This document shows positions 9,793 through 19,548 of a stretch of 64,000 bases of DNA, one piece after another (position 1 is the stretch's first letter; each line of letters begins with the position of its first letter). The position numbers were made by a program, and so were the translations under genes. The stretch comes from Moheibacter lacus. Lineage in GTDB: Bacteria; Bacteroidota; Bacteroidia; Flavobacteriales; Weeksellaceae. The notes under the pieces are model-generated. The model searched no databases and was not told the origin of the DNA. It saw nothing but the letters and a program-made list of their open reading frames with translations. Where the stretch lies: contig NZ_JACDZE010000004.1 of NCBI RefSeq assembly GCF_014042165.1, positions 186,001-250,000 of the forward strand, in the 5' to 3' direction.

Positions 9793-11112
9793 ATGAGTAA
9801 AAAAAACAATCCAAACTTTGACTTCGTTAAAATACTCAACGAGGACAAAACGTATAAACTTCTTTTCCCTAAAAGAGAAGTAGGATTGGCTATTGTCTTA
9901 ATTTTCGAGAAGATTGAAAACAAAACTTTTGAAGACGGTAAATTCACAGAAAAAGACTTACACGAAGCCTTTGAACAGATCTATATAACCAAAGAGCGTT
10001 ATCCGAAAGAAGTATACAGTGAGCAGATAATGAACTTTCAGGAATACTTCTTGGATTATGACCAACAAACTCAAAAGTACTATTTCAAAGATTATGCGTA
10101 TAAGTTTTGTAAGCACGCAAAAGAAACTTTACAGGGAGCATTTAATCCAACCCGGATCCAGAAAATCTGTATTCACCTGACAAACACTTTAAGAAACTCG
10201 AATGACCTTAGATTTTGGTTAGAAGAGGAGTTCAAGTAATACGAACCTGATTTAAGAGAACAAATAGACTTTCTTGATCGCCAGATTTCTTTATCTATTG
10301 AAGATTTAAAAAAAGAAACCAACCTGTTAAACCAAAGTTTTATTGATGTTTTAGTAGCAACCGAAGAACGTTTGACAAAATCACAATCTCACGTAAAAGA
10401 ATTACGATCCGCTTATTCTGAAACCAAAACTATGAGAGGATTATTGGAACAGAAAGATAATTCTGATAATGAGATTAACGGTTTGATTTCTGAGGTACAC
10501 TCTTTTATTAAATATATCAATGACCGATTAAATTCAATTGACCGGAAATTAGACCGGATTCAGCCTAAAATTCGCCAGCTTTTCTCGACTTTAAACAAGC
10601 CTGCTTTTAATTCCAAAATTGAAAAATTTATTTCATTTCTTCTTAAGAATAGCGAACTGGATAATAAAAAAAATATTATTTTTCCTCAGAAAATTCCCTG
10701 TCCTGTTGTACATATACCTACACCGAATTTTACCATAATTAGTAGAGATAAGGAACTGTTTCCACCTAAGCCCAAAGAAAGAAAACAGTATAAACAGAAC
10801 GAAAGTGTTATCAGTAAAAACAAGGAAAAAGTACTAGCGAAAATTAAGGAAATTGATACTATTCGAAAATGGGAGGATCTTATTCTATCTGAAATAGCAT
10901 TAAGAGGTCAACTTAATTTATCGGAAGTGTTTTTTAGAATTCTGAAAGAAGAAAACAACAGTCAGATAGCAGTAACTGCCCTTTTTAATTTGATAAAATA
11001 CACATACAATAATCCTGAGAAATTACGGTTGGCAATAGAAAAATCATTAGAAACAAAAGATGAATTTAAAAATGTATCACTATGGAAAATGTCGATAACA
11101 AAACTACAATAA
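9793..11112 (+). pseudogene. jetA: Wadjet JetA-like kleisin subunit, interrupted by an in-frame stop
   Basis: One frame of 440 codons is interrupted only by a TAA at 10237-10239. The N-terminal 148 residues (winged-helix-like, ending LRFWLEEEFK) and the C-terminal part (coiled coil with DRLNSIDRKLDRIQ, then a helical tail) read in the same phase, so a single base substitution (for example CAA or AAA to TAA) is enough. Identity as JetA comes from size, predicted kleisin-like architecture and position ahead of JetB-, JetC- and JetD-like genes; the sequence is divergent. A TTG at 10372 or another internal codon could restart translation, but would lose the N-terminal domain. The gene overlaps the next by 31 bases. 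Confidence 0.65.
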
Positions 11113-11729
11113 GTGATTTTTTATATGCAGAAAATGCAAAAGAACTTTTTGCAGAAATTGACTATCTTTTAAAAGATGGAATGCACTTTCAGAAACAAGG
11201 TAATCAGATACGTCATTTCAATTTTATCGATAAAAACATTGACAGCCTAAGGCTTTATTATCAGGATTTTTTCGATGTAGAGCTTTCTGAAGGAGGTGAA
11301 AAACCAATTAACTATTTCTATTTAGATTTTTACGGAAATAGTCGTGGAAACATATCTTCCCGACATAGGGAAATATTGAAAAGTGAGTATGTAATCATTG
11401 GTTTTATCATCTATAAAATCATTTATATTGATAAAGAAATCGATTTGGATTCAGTTCAAAAACTAAAAGAAAAAATAAGAATCGAATATGAAGACTACAA
11501 ACCGGGAATATATAGACTAATTGCAAAATCAAGAAATACTACTCCGGGAAATCTTAATGATAACACAATAGATAATACAATCCAGTCAGCATTGGAAGAA
11601 TTCAGAAAAATTGGCTGGATTGAATTAAGCAAGGATGAGTTTAGTTTACTTCCGGCTTTTGACAGGCTGATAAAGGTTTATGAAGAATATATCCTGAATA
11701 TTGATGAAACCCTAAATGAATTGAAATGA
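11082..11729 (+). CDS. jetB: Wadjet JetB-like (MukE-type) accessory subunit
   Basis: A 215-residue intact protein. It has a globular N-terminal half and a C-terminal helical part with the pattern IGWIELSKDEFSLLPAFDRL, which resembles the small winged-helix 'KITE' subunits (MukE, MksE, JetB) that bind the kleisin of SMC complexes. It starts 31 bases inside the end of jetA and ends with an ATGA overlap with jetC, the usual tight jetA-jetB-jetC packing. I assign it mainly by order and size. If jetA and jetC are dead, this gene is probably a non-functional remnant despite its open frame. Confidence 0.6.
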   Translation: MENVDNKTTISDFLYAENAKELFAEIDYLLKDGMHFQKQGNQIRHFNFIDKNIDSLRLYYQDFFDVELSEGGEKPINYFYLDFYGNSRGNISSRHREILKSEYVIIGFIIYKIIYIDKEIDLDSVQKLKEKIRIEYEDYKPGIYRLIAKSRNTTPGNLNDNTIDNTIQSALEEFRKIGWIELSKDEFSLLPAFDRLIKVYEEYILNIDETLNELK

Positions 11730-14376
11730 AAGACTATCCGAGAATAAAAAGGTTATCTACCTTGGGAATTATTCATCATCAGAATTTTGATTATGAATTC
11801 AGTCCTTTCAGAACCGACTTTGTTGGAGAAGGAGGAGCAGGAAAAAGTATGATTTCTGACCTTCTGCAATTGATTTGTGTTGGAACAAAAGCATTTCATT
11901 CACCAACGAAAAGTACACGTCCAAGAAAACCTCATACGATGGTATTAAGAACTGAGGGTAAAGGAACTGATATGGGTTATGCATTTATCAATATTGAAAA
12001 GGCTGAAAATCAATATTTGGTTATAGGTATTTATTTGGAGAGTTCAGGTACTTCCAATATGTTTATCATTCAGGACGGAAATAATTTTGATACGGATACT
12101 CAGTTGATTCCATTTTCGAAATTATTAGGAGTTGAAGATTTTCAAAAAAACAACACCATTTATCCAATCAATGAATTAAAAGAGCACATACAAAATAACT
12201 TAAGCCTGACTTGTGTATCTTGGGAAAGAACATCCAATTATCATAAGATACTTTTCAACAACAATATATTACCGATAGATCTTTCTCTGAACACTAAAAC
12301 ATTGGATAATTATGCTAAAATCATACAGGCATTTTCCAGAGAATCTTTGGATGTAAGTAAAAGTTATAGCTTACAATCTTTCTTATTTGGAGATGATAAA
12401 GAACAGGAATTAATTAAAAAGTTTTATGATACCGTAGAAGAATTACAAGAGGATACGGTACAGTTTGAAAATAATTTAGAAGAAATAGAGTCATTAACCA
12501 CCAAACAAAATCATCTTAGTGAATTACTGGATTTAAAGAAAGCAAAAGAAAATACTCATACATTATATTTAAAATCTTCCTATAACTATTATACAAATCA
12601 AATTTCCATAAACTCAAATAAACTTCAAACTCTGTTAAATGATTATTATTACAGTCTGAAATCATTTCCTTCGTTAAAAGAAAATATTTACGAAAAAATT
12701 ACTTGGACAAAAACAGAGTTAGAAAAAGTAGAACCAAAATGGGAAGAAGCTTTTAAAGTCAAAAACGAGCTAGAGGACAAAGTTTCCAAAAGGAAAAAAT
12801 TCTTCTCTTGGATGCAGGCCTTTAATTGTTCACAAGAAGAACTTATAGAAAAGTTCAATAAATACCATAAATCCAAAGATACTATAAACAAAATAAAGGA
12901 ATTAGAAGGACTTTTAAAATCTAAAAATATTCTTACTGCATTCAAAAGTAATGAGTATAAGGAGAGAAATATCGTCAATCAAATTGATAAACAACTTGAG
13001 AAGTTAGAAACAGATTTAGAGCTTAAAAATAAACTCAAAACTTTAAATAATATTGATGACAAACATTCTTTGGCTCACTGGGCTTTACAGTCACCGGATA
13101 AATTAAACTTGAATCAGGAAGCGATTATTCGTAAATATCAGAATGAAGGTGTCAAAATAGAAACTCCTGTTGATTCCTCAAAAAGATATATCCCTACTCC
13201 TGAAGTATTGCTGAACAATATTGTTGTATATAAAAGTGAAGATAAGGCGTTTTGGCTTAATCTCAATGGTGTTATCGAATTCTTTTCAACGGATTTTTCT
13301 CCAATTTTCAACACCCAAGATAAAAATAAGATAAAGGAATATTTTGAAAAGGAGACCACAAGTATTCTGAATGGTATTACAAGCTTAGAAAAAGAGATTA
13401 AAGAAAAAAACATTTTAAAAAATGTTTTCGAGAATTTAGAAAATCCTGATGAGTATCTAAAAGCGTGGAATACTCAAACAGATTTGGAAGAACAACTCGA
13501 AACTCACGAAATGTACGAAACAAGTCAAGAAGATTTCTTCGAATATTCCAATTTATACACTCAAAACTCCATTGAGGAAGATTTTAAACAAAGTAAAGTA
13601 GTATATTCTGGATTAAATAGGTATAGAAGTGATTTGACAACACTTAAAGATAATCTGACAAGAGAGTATGAAAACTTCTTTGAGTTGAAGTAAGTGAACA
13701 AAAGAATAATATTCGGGAAATACATAACTTTCTGAATTCCGAAGAAACAAAAATAACTGGAGGACATAAAGTAAGTTTGGATTATTATGATGAAAATTCT
13801 TTTTCCCCAAATTGGATGAATGAATTCACAGAAAACATTAACAAAGATTTTGAATTGGGTATTAATGACTCTTTATTTGAATCCGAAAAAGGAATTTCAA
13901 ATGATTTGGAAAAATACCCTTTATTAAAAGATAAATTATTACAAGCTTTTTATAGATCAGGAGGTTCACAAAGTTTAAAACCTACAATTAAAGATTTATT
14001 AAACCCAAAATCTTATTATAGTTTGAGATTTTCAATTAAGACAAGTCAAGGTAAAAAGAATGACGGAAGTACCAGCCAAACGTATGCAGCTATTTCCCTT
14101 TTATGTATTGCAAAATTGTCTTTATTAAACAAACAATCAAAGAATAAGTTTGTTGAATCCATTCGTTTTATGGCGATCGACGAAGCAGAAGGTTTAGGAA
14201 GTAATTTTGATATGCTTTATAAGATTGCTCGTGCAAATGATTATCAGATACTGTCCCTTTCTATTAATCCAAATAAAATTGATGCTGAAAAACAAAACAT
14301 ATATTTACTCCATAATAGTCAGGAAGATGAAAAAATAAATTATGATCCGATTCCTATTTTTGGCTCAACTAATTAA
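11726..14376 (+). pseudogene. jetC: Wadjet JetC-like SMC ATPase (MukB/MksB type), split by a frameshift
   Basis: The two frames together encode about 884 residues. The first (11726-13693) holds Walker A GEGGAGKS at ~33-40 and most of the coiled coil. The second, frame -1, is open from 13684 to 14376. It carries the rest of the coil, an ABC signature region around STSQTYAAISLLCIA and the Walker B MAIDEAEGLG. The shift lies between 13684 and 13693, where there is no homopolymer, so a simple sequencing slip is less likely. MukB-type GEGGAGKS and the IDEAEG box are characteristic of the JetC/MksB group. The protein would be shorter than the ~1,100 residues common for JetC. As it stands, each product lacks half of the ATPase site. 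Confidence 0.7.
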
Positions 14377-14387
14377 ATCGATAAATA

Positions 14388-15332
14388 ATGAAAAATGTCG
14401 AATGGAAATATTTAAAAGGTTTACATCAACTCTATACAGAGAAAAAAACTAAATTGAAAATTTTAAACAATGATTATATTAACCAGATATTGTTCACACA
14501 AAAAAAATTGATTAAGTATAAATCAGGCAATCACTCTATTATTGAAGCAAATCATCGATATCCACAATTCTATGAACAAGAGTTTTTAGATACTTATAAT
14601 TACTATAACGCTTTTTTTGAACAGTCAGGAATAGAAAACAATGCAAAAAAGCCTTTTACAGAAGAAGACCTAAAAGCCTTAATTTTCATTTATTATAATA
14701 AAACGGAACTTCAAAAGAACCTTACAACTCAAAAGAAATTTTCTGCAAAGGTTTTCAAATATGCAAATTCAAAATATTTAGAGAATAAACCAAGCTTAAA
14801 AAATGCTGTTTTGCAATTATTAGAAATTAATGAGTTTCCGGAAAAAGATCCCAAAAATCAACAATGGAGATTTGTTGTAGATTGTCTGGATCCTAAAGTT
14901 ATCGTTTTATGTGAAAATTTAGATTGTCTTAAAGTACCGATAGAATACAAGAAAAACAATATAGAGCTGTGGTATGTAGGTGGTCAAAATACCAAACCTT
15001 TGTTAGATATTCCCTCAGAAAAATTGCAATTGCCACTTTATTATTTCTGTGATTGGGATTATAGTGGTCTTTCTATCTATTCTCAAATAAAGAAAATTTT
15101 TGATGCGAAAGCCAAAAACATTGAGATAATACAACCATTATCAAATGCCAAAAGACTACCTGTATCTGTAAAGCATCATAAAAGTAAATGGAAGAAAGCA
15201 GAGTTTTCAGGTTTAGTAAAAGCTGATTTCGCAGAAGAACAGATCGAATTAATTCAAGAGCTAATTTCTAAGGAAGAGTGGATCGAGGAGGAAGCTATAG
15301 AATTGATTCAGGTGTTAAACCTAAAAGGATAG
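14388..15332 (+). CDS. jetD: Wadjet JetD-like Toprim nuclease
   Basis: A 314-residue protein with a Toprim fold in its C-terminal half: VLCENLD (conserved Glu, ~176), GGQNTKP, then YFCDWDYSGLSIY with the DxD metal-binding pair at ~221-223. This arrangement is that of JetD (DUF3322/DUF2220, topoisomerase VI-like), the subunit that cuts circular plasmid DNA once the SMC complex has extruded it. The N-terminal half is mostly helical and divergent. It is shorter than typical JetD (about 380-400 residues). It starts 11 bases after jetC and closes the island. The catalytic residues are intact although jetA and jetC are broken. Confidence 0.72.
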   Translation: MKNVEWKYLKGLHQLYTEKKTKLKILNNDYINQILFTQKKLIKYKSGNHSIIEANHRYPQFYEQEFLDTYNYYNAFFEQSGIENNAKKPFTEEDLKALIFIYYNKTELQKNLTTQKKFSAKVFKYANSKYLENKPSLKNAVLQLLEINEFPEKDPKNQQWRFVVDCLDPKVIVLCENLDCLKVPIEYKKNNIELWYVGGQNTKPLLDIPSEKLQLPLYYFCDWDYSGLSIYSQIKKIFDAKAKNIEIIQPLSNAKRLPVSVKHHKSKWKKAEFSGLVKADFAEEQIELIQELISKEEWIEEEAIELIQVLNLKG

Positions 15333-15370
15333 GCTTTAAAATAAAATATAACTTTTCTATTATGTTTTTC

Positions 15371-15412
15371 TAAACTTGAAATTTAGAATAATATAATAAG
15401 TTTAATTTTTTT
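15371..15412 (+). terminator. Weak AT-rich terminator-like hairpin after jetD
   Basis: TAAACTT at 15371-15377 can pair with AAGTTTA at 15398-15404, with the T-run 15406-15412 just behind. The stem is short and all A/T except one pair, so it is a possible but weak end for the defence transcript. Confidence 0.3.
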
Positions 15413-15537
15413 ATTAATTTTGAAAAAAATAGTTCTTTGAATTAATTCATTACAGGAAATTTGTTTATAAAATATAAATCATGGCACTATAGATTTTTAA
15501 ATCGAAAAGTCAATGTATATCAAGATTGAAGAGAGAG

Positions 15538-15723
15538 GTTCGAATCCCTCTTTCTCCGCAAAGAAAAACCGATTGGGAATCCAGTCGGTTTTTTTTATGT
15601 GAAAAAAGCGTAAAAAGTTTGCTTTCAAATGGTTTTGAATAAAAAAATAGATGCGAAGCATTAATGGTTTTTGTTTGTAGTACTTCCTTTTTCGGATTCA
15701 ATGAGTTATTCCTCTTTCTCCGC
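15538..15723 (+). repeat. Left copy of a 186-bp direct repeat: tRNA 3' end, terminator and downstream flank
   Basis: The repeat is matched by 28663-28848 at the same length with about two mismatches (15563 G/T and one in the TTATT/TTAAT stretch near the end). It opens with GTTCGAATCCCTC...CTCCGCA, the T-loop and acceptor 3' end of a tRNA (tRNA-Ser-like), but no tRNA body precedes it. A strong terminator follows. The last 13 bases, CCTCTTTCTCCGC (15711-15723), repeat the tRNA 3' end of the first part (15548-15560). This is the structure left by site-specific integration into the 3' end of a tRNA gene (an att site). Reading frames that cross it are not genes. Confidence 0.85.
15566..15596 (+). 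terminator. Terminator inside the left repeat
   Basis: AAACCGATTGG (15566-15576) pairs with CCAGTCGGTTT (15581-15591) around a GAAT loop with one G-T wobble, followed by a T-run. It is the kind of intrinsic terminator found directly after a tRNA gene, and here it follows only the tRNA 3' end. Confidence 0.75.
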
Positions 15724-16023
15724 TGAGTAAGAAAATAAAAGTTTTCAAAATCACTCAAAAATCTTTAAAACCTTTGATTATCAATTAATTACAGGTATTT
15801 TTTTTATGCTTATGACTTTTCAAAATTTTGAAAAACACTCCTTAAGTTTTTAAAAATTGTGTCCACTTTTTGCAGACGATTTACAATAATAGATTGTTTT
15901 ATTTTTTGCGTTTTGAATAATAATTTCAATGGAAATTAGGTATATCTTTAGCGAAGATAATTTTTTTTTGAATATTATTATAAATTGAATTTTTTTCAAA
16001 AATTATTAATAAAATCATTAAAC
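15724..16023. other. AT-rich intergenic stretch upstream of the CHAT gene
   Basis: No gene is visible. The region is almost pure A/T with short T-runs. It must contain the promoter of the CHAT gene; the nearest Bacteroidota-like box is TATCTTTA at 15943-15950 (consensus TAnnTTTG, last base off), with a TTTG at 15912-15915 that is spaced too far away to be convincing. No Shine-Dalgarno site precedes the ATG at 16024. Confidence 0.4.
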
Positions 16024-18849
16024 ATGAAGTACCTCTCTCTATTAATTGCTTGCTTTTTTTTGATTTCAGGTTCGCAATCATCTTCTATTGCGATACAAGA
16101 AATTGTTTCGGTTTCGACTGAAAGTGAAAAAGAAATATTAAAGGAAATGAAACGAGACTACAAAGATTTAATGGATTCAGGTGAAAGAGAAAAGGCAATT
16201 GAAAAAGGACTTATAGCACTTGAATTTTCTAAAAAATTTACCTCATTTTATTTTCAAAATGAAGCAATTGAGATTCTTTTGGATTTAGGTTCCATGTACT
16301 CGCACCTCAAACTTTACAAAGAAGCTCTTTCCATTTATAATGATGCCCTGGAAATTGAAAAAAAAATATCCCGATCTCATTCCGATCAGAAATTAAAAAT
16401 TTATTACCTGATTGCGTATGTAAATAATGAGGTGGACAATTTTAATGAAAAGATGAAAGCTTTGGAAAAAGCAGAGCAAATCATTGATCAAAATGAAATT
16501 ACGGATAAACAGTGGGTTTATAATGTCTTCATGTTGTTTGTCCATTCCTACATCTATTATGGAGATATGGAAATGGCTAAAAAATACCTGAAAAAAAGCA
16601 ATTTCGTTTTTGAATCCAATCAAGAAGATGCCAATTTCATGAAGTTGGAAGAAGAAAAACATTTGGTTTTGAAATCTAATTATGCCAATTATCTTTTGAC
16701 CAACCTGAGAGTCCCGATCATAGAAGGAAACCATCAGGAAGTCACAAAATATTTCAATCTGTTTGAAAAGGAAATTGACAAACAGAAAACGGATTATGAC
16801 GAAGAAGATTTATGGTCGATCAATAATCTGTACATCCAAATGGCACTTTACCATACCCGCTATTTGCAGGATTATGAAAAAGCCGTTCCCTATTTTGAAG
16901 ATGTATTGGAGATCAATCAAAGAAATAATTTTCAATGGGGAATCCTAGATGTAAGCTATTTTTTCGCCTACCATTATATACAAAGTCAAAATTTGGAAAA
17001 AGCCATTTATTATTTAAAAGAATGTCTGAAAAATCCGGAGTATGAAAATTATACCTATGCCGTGACCATTCATCAAAATCTGGGGTCGTCTTATTTCTAC
17101 AATTGTGAATTTGAAAATGCAGTCAAACATTTTGATCAGATGATGAATTCCTACAAAACAGAAAAGGAGACCTATCAGGGTGTATATGCCATGCGTGACT
17201 TGTATGAAGTGGGAAATATTTACATCGAAATTTATGAAGACCTGAAGGACAAGAAAATTTTGCAGAAGGCTTATGAAGCTTTTCGGATGAGTTCCGAATT
17301 GTTTTCTTCTGTATATCAGGGAAATATTTACAATGATTATTTATCGGTTCATCACCGTTTTATCACCGATGGACTGCTTTATTGTTCGTTTATTTTAAAG
17401 GATAAACAAAAAGAAGCGATGGAATTAATCGAAATGAACAATTCCGATTTTTTATGGACCAATTTTATCAAAAAACAATCTGAGGGATTTTTGAATTTCC
17501 CCATCGAATTGAAAGAAAATCTCATCCAGCTGGAAAATGAAACGCAAAAGCTGGAACTACAGTTACAAACTAAAAATGAGGATGATAAATCAGATTTGAA
17601 TGAATTAAAAAATGAATTAAAAATTAAAAAAGACAGCATTACAAAACTCAGTGCTCAACTGGAAACGGAGTTCCGGTCTTTTCACAATTTTACCAAAAGC
17701 AGCATCAGTTTAGATGCGATACAATCTGATTTAGAAAAGGATGAAATCATCATCAAACATATCGTAACGGATTTCGGTTTATACACTTTGAAATTAACAA
17801 AAACAGAAGCTGAAATCAGGAAAACATTGGTTTCAGAAAACTATTTGAGCCAGCAGGTCGGGCTGTATCTGCAAAATTTAAAAGAACGTTCGCCTCAGTA
17901 CAAACAACTTTCCAAAGTACTTTATAAAATTTTGGTCGAACCTTTGAATCTAAAAGAAAATCAAAAAATTATTTTCATCAACGACAGCTTTTTGAGCTAT
18001 TTGCCTTTTGAAACTTTGATGGATGAAAAGGATTTTTTTTTATTGGAAAAAAAACAAATCAGTTACTCTAATTCACTTAAATTATGGAATATACAACGTC
18101 AGAAAGGAAAAGTTAACACTTCCAATTTCATTGCCTTTTCGCCGGAATATTCAGAAAATAGTTTTGAAAAAGATTCTCTTCTAAATGCTCAGGAAATAAA
18201 CGTAGAATTAAGAGGAGCAAAAAAAGAAGCAAATCAAATTTCTAAATTATGGGACGGTCAGCTTTATGATGGGCAAAAAGCATCAAAAACTAACTTTCTG
18301 AAATTTGCCAAAGATGTAGATATTGTTCACCTTGCGATGCATGCCGTGGTGGATGAAACAGATAACAATCAGTCCAATTTGATTTTCCAGGGAAATGAAC
18401 GACTTTATTTTCATGAGTTTTATGAAATTGATTTGCCGGCTCAGTTAGTTGTATTAAGTGCTTGTAATACAGGTTTAGGAAATGTGAAAGCGGGTGAAGG
18501 AGTGATAAGTATTTCACGTGCGTTTACTTTTTCCGGTGTAAAAAGCACCCTGATGAGCCTTTGGCAGATTCCGGACAAGGAAACACCGGAAATCATGCTT
18601 TCATTTTATGAAAATTTAAAAGCGGGTCAGACCAAAGATGCAGCTTTGCAAGAAGCAAAATTGAATTATCTGAAGAATACAGAGGTGGAAGAATTGAAAC
18701 ATCCTTATTATTGGGCAGGATTTATCGTAACAGGTGATACGAGTTCTCTGAATGCGCAACCGGACTGGATTTGGTGGATTATTATCGGATTGGTAATTTC
18801 AGCAATTTTGTTTTTCGTATTCAAAAAAAAGAATTCTAATTCAATCTAA
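16024..18849 (+). CDS. TPR-CHAT caspase-like protease, secreted and membrane-anchored
   Basis: A 941-residue protein. It starts with a signal peptide (MKYLSLLIACFFLISG). TPR-like helical repeats fill about residues 60-480, a coiled coil runs ~490-560, and a CHAT (caspase HetF-associated with TPRs) domain covers ~620-900. The catalytic pair is visible: HLAMHA with His773 and LSACNTG with Cys814, followed by the conserved GEGVISISRAF, SLWQIPD and HPYYWAGF boxes. One transmembrane helix (~918-937) and a lysine-rich end close the protein, so the protease should sit in the periplasm tethered to the inner membrane. I chose the ATG at 16024 because the signal peptide begins there; an upstream TTG at 15985 only adds an unlikely leader. 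The 3' end overlaps the convergent anti-sigma gene by 9 bases. Confidence 0.88.
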   Translation: MKYLSLLIACFFLISGSQSSSIAIQEIVSVSTESEKEILKEMKRDYKDLMDSGEREKAIEKGLIALEFSKKFTSFYFQNEAIEILLDLGSMYSHLKLYKEALSIYNDALEIEKKISRSHSDQKLKIYYLIAYVNNEVDNFNEKMKALEKAEQIIDQNEITDKQWVYNVFMLFVHSYIYYGDMEMAKKYLKKSNFVFESNQEDANFMKLEEEKHLVLKSNYANYLLTNLRVPIIEGNHQEVTKYFNLFEKEIDKQKTDYDEEDLWSINNLYIQMALYHTRYLQDYEKAVPYFEDVLEINQRNNFQWGILDVSYFFAYHYIQSQNLEKAIYYLKECLKNPEYENYTYAVTIHQNLGSSYFYNCEFENAVKHFDQMMNSYKTEKETYQGVYAMRDLYEVGNIYIEIYEDLKDKKILQKAYEAFRMSSELFSSVYQGNIYNDYLSVHHRFITDGLLYCSFILKDKQKEAMELIEMNNSDFLWTNFIKKQSEGFLNFPIELKENLIQLENETQKLELQLQTKNEDDKSDLNELKNELKIKKDSITKLSAQLETEFRSFHNFTKSSISLDAIQSDLEKDEIIIKHIVTDFGLYTLKLTKTEAEIRKTLVSENYLSQQVGLYLQNLKERSPQYKQLSKVLYKILVEPLNLKENQKIIFINDSFLSYLPFETLMDEKDFFLLEKKQISYSNSLKLWNIQRQKGKVNTSNFIAFSPEYSENSFEKDSLLNAQEINVELRGAKKEANQISKLWDGQLYDGQKASKTNFLKFAKDVDIVHLAMHAVVDETDNNQSNLIFQGNERLYFHEFYEIDLPAQLVVLSACNTGLGNVKAGEGVISISRAFTFSGVKSTLMSLWQIPDKETPEIMLSFYENLKAGQTKDAALQEAKLNYLKNTEVEELKHPYYWAGFIVTGDTSSLNAQPDWIWWIIIGLVISAILFFVFKKKNSNSI

Positions 18850-19548
18850 TTTTCCCAATAATTCTTTGGTTTCCTGAATTTTAAATCGATTTGATTTTAA
18901 GTTTTCCTGAAGTAGTCTTTTGGCTGATTCCACATCCTTTTGTTTCAATTTGGCAAGTGCAAGATACCAGGTTACTTTGTCCGCAAATTTTTCTGTCCAA
19001 GCATTTGATTCCCAGATTTTCACAGCTTCTTCCGTATGGTTTTCGCTCAATAAGGAATTCGCCTGATAAAAAAGTGCATACTCTTCTTTATTTTTTTTAT
19101 AAAGGGATTCAAATAAAACAGAGGATTTTTCAAATTCACGATTGTCATACGCCATAAAAGCTTGATTCTTCAGATCATTTTCAGTATTTCCACTTCTGAC
19201 GGTTGAATGTATGATGTTTGGATATTCTTCATAATATTCTTGATACAACTGTTCCGTAGAATGATTTTGATTTAAAAATGCCCAATAAAAACCTAAAAAT
19301 AACACAACCGAAGCCGCTGCGTACCAAATAAACCTCATTTTCCTAGGCGTATTATTCTTTTCTATTTGAACTAATTTTTCACGTAATTTTTCTCTTTCGT
19401 TCAGGGTAATGGCTTTCTTTAACTGTAATCGGAATTCAAATTCTTTTTTAAATTCAGCATCCGTTGCCAAAAGATTTTGAAAAATGACTCTTTCTTCCTC
19501 TGTGAGAGAATTTTCAAAGTTTTTTACAATTAAGTATTCATGATTCAT
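18841..19548 (-). CDS. Membrane-anchored TPR anti-sigma factor (putative)
   Basis: A 235-residue protein with a cytoplasmic N-terminal ~70 residues, typical in size for a sigma-binding domain (NSLTEEERVIFQNLL pattern). A single membrane helix follows (~71-89, IWYAAASVVLFLGFYWAFL), then a periplasmic part with two or three TPR-like helix pairs. Its start overlaps the end of the sigma gene by four bases (ATGA), the classic sigma/anti-sigma coupling. It faces the CHAT protease gene tail to tail. By analogy with regulated proteolysis of anti-sigma factors it would hold the sigma factor at the membrane until cut. The functional assignment is inference from topology and neighbours. Confidence 0.7.
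   Translation of the reverse strand: MNHEYLIVKNFENSLTEEERVIFQNLLATDAEFKKEFEFRLQLKKAITLNEREKLREKLVQIEKNNTPRKMRFIWYAAASVVLFLGFYWAFLNQNHSTEQLYQEYYEEYPNIIHSTVRSGNTENDLKNQAFMAYDNREFEKSSVLFESLYKKNKEEYALFYQANSLLSENHTEEAVKIWESNAWTEKFADKVTWYLALAKLKQKDVESAKRLLQENLKSNRFKIQETKELLGKLD

Noticed and set aside
10372-11112. Separate gene starting at TTG 10372
   Set aside because: It is in the same frame as the upstream part of jetA and is simply its continuation after the stop at 10237.
13777-14376. Separate gene for the downstream jetC fragment
   Set aside because: It contains only the signature and Walker B half of an SMC ATPase and is open upstream to 13684, so it belongs to jetC.
15480-15560. Complete tRNA-Ser gene
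   Set aside because: Only the T-loop and acceptor 3' end are present; no acceptor 5' strand, D-arm or anticodon arm can be found upstream in either copy.
15510-15758. Minus-strand open frame of 82 codons across the left repeat
   Set aside because: It reads through the tRNA 3' end and terminator (giving a CGERGIRT-type string seen in many false annotations) and has no support as a gene.
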